Counted from the stretch's first letter, positions 1 through 8,806 are shown. The stretch: DNA of 35,415 bases from Sutterella wadsworthensis 2_1_59BFAA (GCF_000297775.1 NZ_JH815513.1:326554-361968), one strand, 5' to 3'. The notes: a model not told the origin generated them from the letters alone. Translations and numbers: made by a program.

Positions 1-277
1 AAATTAAGCGACGAGCTTATGGCTTCCGAGACGATCTGTACTTTTTCTTAAAAGTCAAGGCCGCGTTCCACGGACTTCCGAGATGAACCTTTTTTCTTGT
101 TGATCCGCCCGTCCCGACATCTGAATTGTTCGGCTTACGCGCGTAACTTGCCCGCGCGCAAGCCTGCAATGATTAGGCCCGTCTGAACAGGCGCACATTT
201 CTAAAATGGACGGGAACCATCAACGACCGGACGGCGTCAGGCTCCTCCCCTCGCCGCTCCTCATGAGATCCAAGACC
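1..277. other. Gene-free left edge, upstream of the esterase
   Basis: No convincing gene is visible in this stretch. It is AT-richer than the coding DNA to its right and contains short T-runs (for example near 100-107), but I could not identify a paired -35/-10 promoter or a stable terminator hairpin with confidence. It probably holds the promoter of the carboxylesterase gene and the end of whatever lies to the left of the window. Confidence 0.4.
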
Positions 278-1894
278 ATGCAAAGAAGACAACTCATCGG
301 AGCCGCCGCAACTGCGGGCTCCGTCACGATCGCCCCCGCCCTTCTGACGGGCTGTGCTGCCGCCCCTAAGTCCGAACCCGCCGCAACCGTTGCGACGCTC
401 CCCGAAGGTGCGTCCGCCCACGTGACCGCCGTGGCGCCGACGGGTGCCTACAGGGGCTGCGTGCTTGATGGCACGGGCGTGCGCCGCTGGCTCGGCATTC
501 CCTTCATCAAAAATCCTTACGAGCCCGTGCGCCGCTACCTGAAGCCCGAACCCTACGGCGCGCACGAGGGCGTCATGGACTGCCTGAAGCACGGCAGCAT
601 TCCGCTCCAGCCCAATCCCGACAAGAATGTCGAGAAGAAGATGGTGGGCGGCGACGGTCCGCTCTGCCTGAACATCTGGGCGCCGAAGGCGGGTGAGAAC
701 CTTCCCGTCATGGTCTGGGTGCCGGGCGGCGGATCGATCAGCTGTGCCCAGAACGACGAACGTTTCGACGGCACGAACTTCGCCCGTGACGGCGTCGTGC
801 TCGTCACCCTCGCCTACCGCGTGAACGTCGACGGCTTCCTCAAGCTCAGGGGCGGAGACTCAGGCAACGGCAACCGCGATATTCTCGAAGGCCTGCGATG
901 GGTCAAGGCCAACATCGCGGCCTTCGGCGGCGACCCCGACAAGATCACGGCCTTCGGCCAGTCGGCGGGCGGCACCCACCTCGTCGACGTGATCGCCTCT
1001 CCGTACACGAAGGGACTGTTGGCAGGTGCCGTCATCCAGAGCCCGTCAGCCGTCGCACAGTGGCGGGATGCTGCCCAGGCCGAGGAAGCCGCAAAGCTCG
1101 TCTGCGACGCCATCGGCTGCGAACCCACCCGCGAAGCCATGCTGAAGATACCCAATGAAAGCCTTGCGGCCTTCGGATCGCTTGCGGGCAGGCTCGCGAA
1201 GAACGCCGCATGGGCCCGGAGCACCAACGGCAACATCGCACTCTTCAAGGCATACGTGGGCGACGACTTCATGCCGGTGCGTCCCGTGGACGCCATCGCT
1301 GCCGGCGCGTGCGAGGGTCTCGCCGTGATCACCGGTTCCACCCGTTCCGAGTGGAGACACTACATCGTTCCCAACGGCCTCATCGCCAAGGTGAACGAAG
1401 CTGCGGTGAAGGCGCTCTGCGTCAACGCCGGGCTTTCCGCCGATCTGCCCGAAGCCTACCGCCGTGCAGGCAGGGGCTCGACGCCGGGCGACGTATTCGC
1501 CCAGATCCAGAGCGACATCATCTTCCGCATGCCGTGCGTGCGGCTCATGGAATCCCTGCGCAGGGGCGGCGCGACGGTCTGGGCCTACAGCTTTGACTGG
1601 GAGAGTCCCGTCGAAGGAAAGAGCGGCGTTCCCATCGGAGCCGCCCACTCGAACGACCTTCCATTCGTCTTCGACAACCTCGATGCGCCCCGCTCCCTCA
1701 AGTCGAACGGTGCCGACGCTCCGAGGTCCCTCGCCTACGCCATGCATTCCTCGTGGGTTGAGTTCGCGAAGACGCAGAAGGCTCACTGGCCCGAATTCGA
1801 ATTCCGCACCCGCAGGGCCCTCTCCTTCACGAGGACCCCGTCCCTCGTGAGCGATCCCTGGGCGTTTGAGCGCCTCGCCAATCCCGCCCGCTGA
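278..1894 (+). CDS. Exported type B carboxylesterase / lipase family protein
   Basis: An alpha/beta-hydrolase of the carboxylesterase type B family, expected to hydrolyse carboxylic esters; the substrate cannot be told. The nucleophile elbow GQSAGG has Ser at codon 962-964. The Glu of the triad is probably in STRSEWRHY and the His in GAAHSNDLP. LCLNIWAP matches the family's conserved LNVW segment. The oxyanion-hole segment reads VPGGG instead of the usual HGGG. The N-terminus has a twin-arginine stretch (QRRQLIG), a hydrophobic segment and a lipobox-like LLTGC, so I infer a Tat-exported lipoprotein. The start at 278 is chosen because it puts the twin arginine at residues 3-4; ATGs at 206 and 263 are in frame but would add an unusual leader. 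It is a monocistronic gene ending in a strong terminator. Confidence 0.85.
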   Translation: MQRRQLIGAAATAGSVTIAPALLTGCAAAPKSEPAATVATLPEGASAHVTAVAPTGAYRGCVLDGTGVRRWLGIPFIKNPYEPVRRYLKPEPYGAHEGVMDCLKHGSIPLQPNPDKNVEKKMVGGDGPLCLNIWAPKAGENLPVMVWVPGGGSISCAQNDERFDGTNFARDGVVLVTLAYRVNVDGFLKLRGGDSGNGNRDILEGLRWVKANIAAFGGDPDKITAFGQSAGGTHLVDVIASPYTKGLLAGAVIQSPSAVAQWRDAAQAEEAAKLVCDAIGCEPTREAMLKIPNESLAAFGSLAGRLAKNAAWARSTNGNIALFKAYVGDDFMPVRPVDAIAAGACEGLAVITGSTRSEWRHYIVPNGLIAKVNEAAVKALCVNAGLSADLPEAYRRAGRGSTPGDVFAQIQSDIIFRMPCVRLMESLRRGGATVWAYSFDWESPVEGKSGVPIGAAHSNDLPFVFDNLDAPRSLKSNGADAPRSLAYAMHSSWVEFAKTQKAHWPEFEFRTRRALSFTRTPSLVSDPWAFERLANPAR

Positions 1895-1915
1895 GCAGTC
1901 GGACTCATCTGACGG

Positions 1916-1958
1916 CAAGGCCCCGCTGCGACATTGTGCGCAGCGGGGCCTTGTTTTT
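1916..1958 (+). terminator. Intrinsic terminator of the carboxylesterase gene
   Basis: A perfect 15-bp GC-rich stem (1916-1930 with 1939-1953) and an 8-nt loop are followed by a T-run at 1954-1958. It lies 21 nt after the esterase stop codon. Confidence 0.9.
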
Positions 1959-1980
1959 GGGAACGGACGAACCGCCCATG

Positions 1981-2016
1981 AAAAACGGGCCCCGATCCCG
2001 AAGGATTGGAGCCCGT
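1981..2016 (-). terminator. Terminator downstream of dcuA (probably bidirectional)
   Basis: The hairpin pairs ACGGGC (1985-1990) with GCCCGT (2011-2016) and has an inner stem CCGATCC/GGATTGG around a CGAA loop. On the minus strand it is followed by five T's (1981-1985), as expected for the end of the dcuA transcript. T's on the plus side suggest it also works in the other direction. Confidence 0.8.
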
Positions 2017-2066
2017 GTTTTCTTTGTCAGCCGATCAGGCAAGCTGAGCGGCAGATCCCGAAGTCA

Positions 2067-3401
2067 TTAGAAGAGGCTGCAGGCAACGAAGCCGAGAGCG
2101 ACGGAAATGACGATGGCGAGGACGCCCGGGATGAAGAAGGAGTGGTTGAAGACCCACTTGCCGATGCGGGTGGAACCCGTGTAGTCCATCTGGACGGCGC
2201 CGAGGAGGGTCGGGTACGTCGGGAGAACGAACAGGGCGGACACAGCGGCGAAGGAAGCGACCAGCATGTAGGAGTCGCCCGGGTTGGCAGCGGTGATGCC
2301 GAGAGCGGCGACGATGGCCGGGGTGATGGCCTTGGCCGTAGCAGCCTGGGAGTACAGGAGCATGGCGGCAATGAAGAACACCACAGCGAGGAGAGCCGGA
2401 TACTGGGCAACGGAGTCAGCAGCCATGGCCTTGATTTCAGCGGAGTGGCCGGAAACGAACGTGTCACCGAGCCAAGCCACGCCGAACACGCAGATGCAGG
2501 CGATCATGCCGGACTGGAAGACGGAAGACTGACCGATCTTGTTGATGTCGATCTTGCAGCAGAAGGAGATCAGCGTGGCGATGATGAACATGAAGCACCA
2601 GATAGCGGCGTCACGCGGCACAACGACCGGGGAGATCAGGCCAACAGCCGGGGAGATGGCGGAGGCGTAGAAGACAACGCAGAGAACGCCGAGGAGGAAG
2701 ATAAGGACGGACGTCTTGGCGCCGGCCGGGAGTTCCTTCTTTTCAGCAGCGTTCGGGGCCTTGACGAGACCCTTGGCAAGGCGTTCCTTGTAGACCGGGT
2801 CGGAGCTCAGGTCCATGTTGGAGATGAGCGTCATGATGAAGGCCGTAAGCATGCAGCCGGCGAACGTCGTGACGATCCAGATGCCGAGCAGGGCGGGATA
2901 GGACCAGCCGAACTTTTCAAGCACGCCGGACATGTAGATCACAGCGGCGGAAACCGGGGAGGCCGTAATGGCGATCTGGGAGGCAACCACAGCGATGGAA
3001 AGCGGAACAGCCGGACGGATGTTCTGTTCCTTGGCGACTTCAACGATAACCGGGATCATCGAGAAGGCGGTGTGGCCCGTGCCGGCGAAGAGCGTAAGCA
3101 CATAGGTCACGACCGGAGCGAGATAGTTGATCTGCTTCGGGTTGCGACGGAGGATGCGTTCAGCGATGCGAACGAGGTAGTCGAGACCGCCGGCGAGCTG
3201 CATGGCAGCAATAGCGGCAATCACGGAAGCGATGATGAGAATCACGTCCCAGGGCACATTACCCGGCTTCATGCCGAAGCCAAGGCCGAGGACGAGAACG
3301 CCGGCGCCGCCGACGTAGCCAATGCCGATGCCGCCAAGGCGGACACCGAGGAAGATCGCGGCGAGAACGACCACGAACTGGAGAAGGGTGATGAAGTCCA
3401 T
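2067..3401 (-). CDS. dcuA: Anaerobic C4-dicarboxylate carrier, DcuA/DcuB family
   Basis: Inner-membrane antiporter that exchanges aspartate, fumarate or malate for succinate during fumarate respiration. The protein is 444 aa and almost wholly hydrophobic, with about ten or more membrane segments. Family landmarks are GGIGIGYVGGAGVLVL near the N-terminus, AMQLAGGLDYLV, LFAGTGHTAFS, VAWLGDTFVSG, LLYSQAATAKA, LPTYPTLLGAVQMD and a C-terminal FNHSFFIPG. By remembered comparison it is closer to E. coli DcuA than DcuB. The start at 3401 gives the typical N-terminus MDFITLLQFVV; a longer frame to 3491 adds a hydrophilic leader and is rejected. The ribosome site is weak (GAAG), and a small hairpin sits immediately upstream. 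The gene lies downstream of aspA in the same direction, a classic pairing. Confidence 0.92.
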   Translation of the reverse strand: MDFITLLQFVVVLAAIFLGVRLGGIGIGYVGGAGVLVLGLGFGMKPGNVPWDVILIIASVIAAIAAMQLAGGLDYLVRIAERILRRNPKQINYLAPVVTYVLTLFAGTGHTAFSMIPVIVEVAKEQNIRPAVPLSIAVVASQIAITASPVSAAVIYMSGVLEKFGWSYPALLGIWIVTTFAGCMLTAFIMTLISNMDLSSDPVYKERLAKGLVKAPNAAEKKELPAGAKTSVLIFLLGVLCVVFYASAISPAVGLISPVVVPRDAAIWCFMFIIATLISFCCKIDINKIGQSSVFQSGMIACICVFGVAWLGDTFVSGHSAEIKAMAADSVAQYPALLAVVFFIAAMLLYSQAATAKAITPAIVAALGITAANPGDSYMLVASFAAVSALFVLPTYPTLLGAVQMDYTGSTRIGKWVFNHSFFIPGVLAIVISVALGFVACSLF

Positions 3402-3410
3402 ATTAGCTTC

Positions 3411-3432
3411 AAAAACGGCGGGAGCCGCTTTT
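3411..3432 (-). terminator. Small hairpin with U-run just upstream of the dcuA start
   Basis: On the minus strand a 9-bp stem (AAAAGCGGC / GCCGTTTTT, one G-U pair, 4-nt loop) ends about 10 nt before the dcuA ATG. It has the form of an intrinsic terminator or attenuator and would also crowd the dcuA ribosome site. Its function is inferred only from shape and position. Confidence 0.45.
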
Positions 3433-3461
3433 GAATCCTCTCTTTTCTTTGGTTGGTTAAT

Positions 3462-3514
3462 CGAAGCAATCCGGCTTGGGCAGGAGCCCAAACCGGAGTG
3501 CTTCGTTTTTTTTT
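3462..3514 (+). terminator. Plus-oriented terminator between aspA and dcuA
   Basis: A long hairpin (CGAAGC at 3462-3467 with GCTTCG at 3500-3505; the inner part pairs CCGG/CCGG and TTGGG/CCCAA) is followed on the plus strand by nine T's (3506-3514). Both neighbouring genes are on the minus strand, where no T-run follows the stem. The signal therefore points against the genes, and would stop antisense transcription; in the sense direction it is only a hairpin. Confidence 0.6.
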
Positions 3515-3563
3515 GTCCGGGACCACCCTTTTTCAGAGCGGCCTGGATCCAGACTTTATTATC

Positions 3564-4961
3564 TTACTTTTCGAACTTCGGGTTGATGAGGTTTTCGTAC
3601 GTGAAGACCTTGTCCCACTGTTCCTGGGTAAGCATCTGCTTTTCTTCGACAACGAGCTGATGGAGGGACTTGCCGGTGAGGAAGCCTTCACGAGCGATGT
3701 TGGCGCAGGGCTTGTAGCCGAAGTGCGGCTTCAGGATCGTGATGATGCCGAGGGAACCCATGACGAGATCCTTGCAGTGTTCGGCGTTCACGACGATACC
3801 GTCGATGCACTTTTCACGCAGATGGTTGCAGGCATTCGTCATGACCTTCATCTGCATGTAGAGGGCGAACGTAATGACCGGTTCCATGACGTTCAGTTCG
3901 AGCTGGCCGGCGGAAGAGGCGAGCATGACCGTCGTGTCGAGACCAATGGCGAGGAAGGCAGCCTGGTTGGTGACTTCCGGGATCACGGGGTTGACCTTGC
4001 CCGGCATGATGGAGGAACCCGGCTGGAGCTGCGGAAGGATGAGCTCGGAGAGACCCGTACGCGGACCAGAAGCGAGGAGACGGAGGTCGTTGCAGACCTT
4101 CGTGAGCTTGACGGCGAGGCTCTTCACAGCGGAAGAGAGAGCAACGTAGGAGCCGCAGTCGGACGTAGCAGCGATGAGGTCTTCGCTGTTGCGGAAGTCG
4201 ATGCCGGTGATTTCAGCGAGGTGCTTGACAGCCTTGGCCGGGAACTCCGGATGCGTCGTCACGGTCGTGCCGATGGCGGTAGCGCCGAGGTTGACAACCT
4301 TGAGGTGTTCCTGAGCTTCCTTGATCGTCTTGATTTCGTCGGCGATGGTGAAGCCCCAGCCGTGGAATTCCTGACCGAAGGACATCGGAACGGCGTCCTG
4401 AAGGTGGGTACGGCCCATCTTGAGAACGTCCTTGGTTTCTTCAGCCTTCTTGTAGAAGGAAGCGACGAGGTCTTCAACAGCCTTGAGAAGGACGTTGGAG
4501 CGAAGGATCAGGGACAGGTGGAAGGCCGTCGGGTAGGAGTCGTTCGTGGACTGACCGAAGTTGGCGTGGTCGTTCGGGGAGACCTTCTTGTCGCCCTTCG
4601 GGAGGCCGAGGTGTTCGCAAGCGAGGTTGCAGAGCACTTCGTTGCAGTTCATGTTCGTGGACGTGCCAGCGCCACCCTGGAGCCAATCGGTGACGAACTG
4701 GTCGTTGTACTTGCCAGCGATGATCTGATCGCAGGCCCAGATCAGGGCGTCAGCGACGTCGGCCGGGATGCAGCCGAGTTCCTTGTTCGTCATCACGGAG
4801 GCCTTCTTCACATAGCCGTAGGCGATGGCGAAGAACGGTTCCTGGGACATCGGCATTTCGGTGATGTTGAAGTTGTGCTTACCACGCATCGTCTGGACGC
4901 CGTAGTAGGCTTCATCCGGAATCTCGAGTTCGCCAAGGAAGTCGCTTTCAATACGAGACAT
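3564..4961 (-). CDS. aspA: Aspartate ammonia-lyase (aspartase)
   Basis: Cytoplasmic enzyme that deaminates L-aspartate to fumarate and ammonia, feeding fumarate reductase. It is 465 aa, the usual size for the fumarase/aspartase superfamily. Visible landmarks are the N-terminal DFLGELEIPDEAYYG, the substrate-binding GGAGTSTNMNCNE, FGQSTNDSYPTA, GRTHLQDAVPM, and the superfamily signature GSSIMPGKVNP containing the mobile catalytic serine loop. The start at 4961 is supported by GAGGAG ten bases upstream. It precedes dcuA in the same direction, and frdAB lies just upstream, so aspartate uptake, fumarate formation and fumarate reduction are coded side by side. It could be mistaken for class II fumarase, but the N-terminal and loop sequences fit aspartase better. 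Confidence 0.95.
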   Translation of the reverse strand: MSRIESDFLGELEIPDEAYYGVQTMRGKHNFNITEMPMSQEPFFAIAYGYVKKASVMTNKELGCIPADVADALIWACDQIIAGKYNDQFVTDWLQGGAGTSTNMNCNEVLCNLACEHLGLPKGDKKVSPNDHANFGQSTNDSYPTAFHLSLILRSNVLLKAVEDLVASFYKKAEETKDVLKMGRTHLQDAVPMSFGQEFHGWGFTIADEIKTIKEAQEHLKVVNLGATAIGTTVTTHPEFPAKAVKHLAEITGIDFRNSEDLIAATSDCGSYVALSSAVKSLAVKLTKVCNDLRLLASGPRTGLSELILPQLQPGSSIMPGKVNPVIPEVTNQAAFLAIGLDTTVMLASSAGQLELNVMEPVITFALYMQMKVMTNACNHLREKCIDGIVVNAEHCKDLVMGSLGIITILKPHFGYKPCANIAREGFLTGKSLHQLVVEEKQMLTQEQWDKVFTYENLINPKFEK

Positions 4962-5097
4962 TTTATTTGCTCCTCAAATATTCGGGTCGGACCAGACAGA
5001 GAGAATTCTCTGCCGGTGATCCTCACCGTTTGTGTTTCCCGCGGGGCGTTATGTTTGGTCCTGAACGCTGATCCCGGGAAACGGGTCGAAACCGCAA

Positions 5098-5134
5098 GAG
5101 GTGATCAAATGATCTCAAACCAAAAGATCACCTC
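5098..5134 (-). terminator. Hairpin downstream of frdB
   Basis: A perfect 9-bp stem (GAGGTGATC 5098-5106 with GATCACCTC 5126-5134) and a 19-nt loop lie 15 nt after the frdB stop codon. There is no good T-run on either strand, so it may be a weak terminator or an mRNA-protecting 3' structure. Confidence 0.4.
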
Positions 5135-5148
5135 TCACGACCTACATT

Positions 5149-5964
5149 TTACTGCCTAGCCGGCTTAATGGGAATAGCCTTTTTCTGGGTCGGCAGAACC
5201 TTGTCGTAACCACGCATGCCCTGTTCAGCCATCTTGCGGCGGATGAAGGCGATCTGCGTCTTCAGGGGAAGTTCCTTCGGGCAGAAGTCATGGCAGGCAA
5301 GGAGGGACATGCAGCCGAACACGCCGGATTCGTCACCGACGATATCGTAGTAGTCGGCGTCGTTACGCGTGTCGCGCGGGTCGAGACGGAAGCGGGCGAT
5401 CTTGTTGATGCCAACGCCGCCGACGAAGTCCGGGCGGATGCGAACCGTACCGCAACCGGCGATACAGCAGCCGCATTCCACGCAGCGGTCGAGAACGTAG
5501 ATGTCTTCGGCGAGCTGCGGGTCCATCGGGACTTCCTTCTTGCGAAGGTCGACTTCCTCTTCCTTCATGTGAACCCACGTTTCCATGCGTTCGGACATGT
5601 TGCGCATCCACTTGCCGGTGTTGACCGAGAGGTCGCCGATAAGTTCGAAGGCGGGAAGCGGGGCGAGCGTGAATTCCGTCGGAAGGTCACGCGTCAGCGT
5701 ACGGCAGGCGAGACCCGGCTTGCCGTTGATCATCATGGCGCAGGAACCGCAGATGCCGGCGCGGCAGACGAAGTCGAACTGGAGCGTCGGATCCTGGGTG
5801 TCGCGAAGTTCATTGAGAGCAATGAACAGCGTCATCGAATCGGATTCTTCCAGCTCATAGGTCTGCATGTGCGGCACGCTCTCAGGATCCTGCGGGTTGA
5901 AGCGCAGGATGCTGATCTTGAGCATGCGGTGCTGCTTGTTGGTGGTCTGTTGAATATCAGCCAT
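5149..5964 (-). CDS. frdB: Fumarate reductase iron-sulfur subunit
   Basis: Electron-transfer subunit of quinol:fumarate reductase; it carries electrons from the membrane quinol to the FrdA flavin. The 271-aa product has the [2Fe-2S] ligands in CRAGICGSC with a later Cys (LACRTL), the [4Fe-4S] motif CVECGCCIAGC, and a third cluster set CMSLLACHDFCPKELP. CVECGCC is the form seen in Wolinella-type FrdB. The ATG at 5964 is preferred over a TTG at 5982: it has GGAG upstream and gives MADIQQTTNKQ. It starts 20 nt after the frdA stop, so the two are co-transcribed. The C-terminus is slightly longer than in Wolinella. No gene for the cytochrome b anchor follows it. Confidence 0.93.
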   Translation of the reverse strand: MADIQQTTNKQHRMLKISILRFNPQDPESVPHMQTYELEESDSMTLFIALNELRDTQDPTLQFDFVCRAGICGSCAMMINGKPGLACRTLTRDLPTEFTLAPLPAFELIGDLSVNTGKWMRNMSERMETWVHMKEEEVDLRKKEVPMDPQLAEDIYVLDRCVECGCCIAGCGTVRIRPDFVGGVGINKIARFRLDPRDTRNDADYYDIVGDESGVFGCMSLLACHDFCPKELPLKTQIAFIRRKMAEQGMRGYDKVLPTQKKAIPIKPARQ

Positions 5965-5984
5965 TTTGACGTCAATCTCCAAAA

Positions 5985-7970
5985 TTAGTCTTTCAGCGGT
6001 TCATCAACGCGTTCGTTCTTGCCCTTGAGGCGCTTCGGCAGCAGATCCTGGTAGGGCATGAGGGCGTCCTGAATAGCGAAGCGGTCGGCACCGGCGGCTT
6101 CCATCTTGGCGCGGATAGCGTCAACTTCAGCCTGGCGCTTGGCCGATTCCGGATTTTCGATGTAGTTCTTCACACCGTAGCCGCGGAAGCCCGGGGGAAG
6201 TTCCATCTTGCTGATATCAAGCTTTTCGTAGTTGAGGGTCGGCAGCGTGTCGCCTTCCTTCCACGTAGCGATCGTACGGTTGAGCCATTCGATGTCGTTA
6301 CGAACCGGGAAGTCTTCGCGGTAGTGAGCGCCGCGGGATTCCTTGCGGTTGAGAGCGCCGTAGGCCACGGAGAGGGCCACGCGGAGCATCTTCTGGGTAC
6401 GGTAGGCGTAGATGAGCTCGGGGTTCGGGCCGACCACGTCCTTGACGGACACCTTGAAGGAGCGCTTGTAGAGCTCTTCAAGTTCAGCGACGGCGGATTC
6501 CATGTCAGCGCCCTTGCGGAAGATGCCGATCTTCGTCGTCATGATTTCCTGCATGCGGGTGCGGATTTCATAGGCGTTTTCAGAGCCGCCATTGTTCATG
6601 AAGGACTTCAGGCGAGCCTCTTCCTTGGCGAGAGCGCCGTAGATGAGGGACGTCGGGATGTCGATGCCGTTTTCAGCCTTGTCGCAGAAGTCGGCGATGA
6701 ATTCACCGACGATCATGCCGGCCACGACGGTTTCAGCAACGGAGTTGCCGCCGAGGCGGTTGAAGCCGTGCATGTCCCAACAGGCGGCTTCGCCGGCAGC
6801 GAAGAGGCCCTTGAGCGTCGGGGATTCGCCGGTCGGCTTCGTACGCACGCCACCCATGGTGTAGTGCTGGGCCGGACGGACGGGCACCCATTCCTTCGTC
6901 GGGTCAACGCCGAGGAAGTAATGGCAGATTTCGTAGACTTCACGCAGCTTGTGCTTGATGTGGTGTTCGCCAAGAAGCGTGATGTCGAGCCAGATGTGTT
7001 CGCCAAAGCGGCTCTTCACACCCTTGCCCTGGGCAATGCGTTCTTCCATGCGGCGGGAAACCACGTCGCGGGAGGCGAGTTCCTTCTTTTCCGGTTCGAC
7101 GTCCGGCATGAAGCGGTGGCCGTCGACGTCGCGGAGCAGACCGCCGTCACCACGGCAACCTTCCGTGACGAGAATGCCGGCGGGGAAGATGCCGGTCGGG
7201 TGGAACTGGATGGCTTCCATGTTGCCGAGGGAGGCGACGCCCGTTTCGAGAGCGAGGTCGTAGCCGGTGCCTTCGCAGATGACGGCGTTCGTCGTCACGC
7301 GATAGATACGGCCGGCACCGCCCGTGGCGATGGCCGTAGCCTTGGACACGTAGGCCATGAGTTCGCCCGTGATGAGGCAGCGAACGATGGCGCCGTAGCA
7401 GCGCTTGCCGTCGTGAATCAGAGAGAGGGCTTCAACGCGTTCGATGACCGGGACCTGTTCGGCGATGATGCGGTCGGAAACGGCGTTGAGCATGGAGTGA
7501 CCGGTACAGTCGGACACGTAGCAGGTACGCCACTTCTTCGTGCCGCCGAAGTCACGCTGGGCGACGAGGCCGGCAGCTTCCTTGCGTTCGGTAATGGTGA
7601 CCTTTTCACCATTGATGATGACCTGGCGATCACCCGGGGTGATGCGGCTCCAGGGCACACCCCAGGCAGCGAGCTCACGCACGGCCTTCGGGGAGGTGTT
7701 CACGAACATGCGGACGACTTCCTGGTCAGCACCCCAGTCGGAGCCGCGGACCGTGTCGCCGAAGTGGACGTCTTCGTTGTCGCCGACGCCCTTGATGACG
7801 TTGCCGAGCGAAGCCTGCATGCCGCCCTGAGCAGCCTTGGAATGGCTGCGCTTCGGCGGAACCAGCGACAGGACGATCGAGTCATGCCCACGGCGCTTGG
7901 CAGCAACGGCCATACGCAGACCGGCAAGACCGCCACCGATCACGAGCACGTCGGTGTAGATAATTTTCAT
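5985..7970 (-). CDS. frdA: Fumarate reductase flavoprotein subunit
   Basis: Catalytic subunit that reduces fumarate to succinate at a covalently bound FAD on the cytoplasmic side of the membrane. The 661-aa protein has the dinucleotide fold [10 protein letters not shown] near residue 11, the FAD-linking His in [22 protein letters not shown], the catalytic-region [15 protein letters not shown], and [10 protein letters not shown] followed by [20 protein letters not shown]. It resembles Wolinella FrdA almost throughout, including the N-terminus ([14 protein letters not shown]). The start at 7970 follows that similarity and has GGAGA 9 nt upstream. The open frame continues to 8150, but that 60-residue extension is charged, unlike the family, and is probably leader RNA. 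It is co-transcribed with frdB. Confidence 0.95.
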   Translation of the reverse strand: MKIIYTDVLVIGGGLAGLRMAVAAKRRGHDSIVLSLVPPKRSHSKAAQGGMQASLGNVIKGVGDNEDVHFGDTVRGSDWGADQEVVRMFVNTSPKAVRELAAWGVPWSRITPGDRQVIINGEKVTITERKEAAGLVAQRDFGGTKKWRTCYVSDCTGHSMLNAVSDRIIAEQVPVIERVEALSLIHDGKRCYGAIVRCLITGELMAYVSKATAIATGGAGRIYRVTTNAVICEGTGYDLALETGVASLGNMEAIQFHPTGIFPAGILVTEGCRGDGGLLRDVDGHRFMPDVEPEKKELASRDVVSRRMEERIAQGKGVKSRFGEHIWLDITLLGEHHIKHKLREVYEICHYFLGVDPTKEWVPVRPAQHYTMGGVRTKPTGESPTLKGLFAAGEAACWDMHGFNRLGGNSVAETVVAGMIVGEFIADFCDKAENGIDIPTSLIYGALAKEEARLKSFMNNGGSENAYEIRTRMQEIMTTKIGIFRKGADMESAVAELEELYKRSFKVSVKDVVGPNPELIYAYRTQKMLRVALSVAYGALNRKESRGAHYREDFPVRNDIEWLNRTIATWKEGDTLPTLNYEKLDISKMELPPGFRGYGVKNYIENPESAKRQAEVDAIRAKMEAAGADRFAIQDALMPYQDLLPKRLKGKNERVDEPLKD

Positions 7971-8383
7971 TTCCAATGGTCTCCTAGATCCAAAGACGAT
8001 GTGCCGGGAGCGAAACTGGGGTTCCGCCCTGCCCGGCACGGGGTCAGATTCCGTCAATTCACCTGAATCGCCGTTCTCCTGGTGCGACTCAGTTGAACTG
8101 GCCTCTTCACGACCTTGCGGCAGTCGTTCAAGAGGCGGACTTTGAAGCAAGAAAGTAACGCTTTCTTTCTCCGCATTCCTTATATCAGCTTTGCCGAAAT
8201 CGGGTAGCGGGAAAGTCGGGAGGATGACGTCTGCGTCAAACTTTGCCCAATCTTTACGATCTGCCTTCTCGAAAAGCTACGTATTTCTACGGTCACCCGT
8301 GTCAGCATCGATTCTTTCGAACTAGGCAAAACACCCAAGGCGGCTTTTCTTAAGTCACGCGCAGTTTATTACTACTACCACCT

Positions 8384-8421
8384 CAGAAACATTCGGGGTA
8401 ACCCTAGGTTTCTGTTTTTTT
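8384..8421 (+). terminator. Orphan plus-strand intrinsic terminator in the frdA leader
   Basis: CAGAAAC (8384-8390) pairs with GTTTCTG (8408-8414), an inner GGGT/ACCC element strengthens the loop, and seven T's follow (8415-8421). No plus-strand gene ends here, so it may end a small RNA transcribed against the frdA leader, or be the relic of a lost gene. Confidence 0.6.
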
Positions 8422-8694
8422 CTTAAGATTCAGTCAAGGGTCCTCAAATCTCTGATCGCCCCGCTTCTCCTGATTCCCCAAGCATTCGCCCGATCCGCCC
8501 TCCGGCGCCCCCCGAACGGGCTCCTACCTAGGACTGCGCGCCAACCTATCCCAAGGTACTACCACTCAAGTAATACACGTTAACCCCTAAAATGCCTTAA
8601 ATGTTAATCTCGTTGTAGGCCGTCTCGCCTAGGGAATTCTGCGTATTTATACTCACTTTTCCTCCTCATAGGCTTTATAGTGTTCCTTAACAAA

Positions 8695-8738
8695 TCCGAT
8701 AGAATCATCCCCTATCGTGCAAAATTTTCCGATAGAAT
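8695..8738 (+). promoter_or_regulatory. Direct repeat and probable -10 elements upstream of ridA
   Basis: TCCGATAGAAT occurs at 8695-8705 and again at 8728-8738, 33 bp apart, with an inverted CTATCG between them. TAGAAT is a plausible -10 hexamer, and AAATCCGTTAGAATC occurs before the gene at 23031. The repeats may be tandem promoters or an operator; -35 boxes are not obvious. Confidence 0.4.
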
Positions 8739-8806
8739 ATAGGCATTCAGCGGATTTCGCCGCAACGCGCCCGACATGCGCGCACCGACTTCGGAGGATA
8801 CCCACC

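Larger units (their letters stand above)
7971..8806. other. Long gene-free leader between frdA and ridA
   Basis: About 830 bases without a convincing gene, AT-richer than its surroundings. It should carry the frdA promoter (minus) and the ridA promoter (plus). Inside are a short hairpin (AGAAAG/CTTTCT near 8150-8167), a plus-oriented intrinsic terminator (8384-8421), the sequence ACTACTACCACCT at 8371-8383, which recurs at 16652-16664, and an 11-bp direct repeat just before ridA. I found no FNR-type dyad by eye. No frdC gene is here. Confidence 0.6.

Noticed and set aside
1866-3434. A 522-codon open frame on the plus strand opposite dcuA
   Set aside because: Its product is a Glu/Asp/Gly-rich, low-complexity sequence with no family features, and dcuA on the other strand is a clear membrane carrier. 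Similar long antisense frames occur opposite aspA, frdA and clpB because of the high GC third positions.
7971-8150. A 60-residue N-terminal extension of FrdA
   Set aside because: The family N-terminus starts at 7970 with a good ribosome site, and the upstream residues are polar and unrelated to any FrdA.
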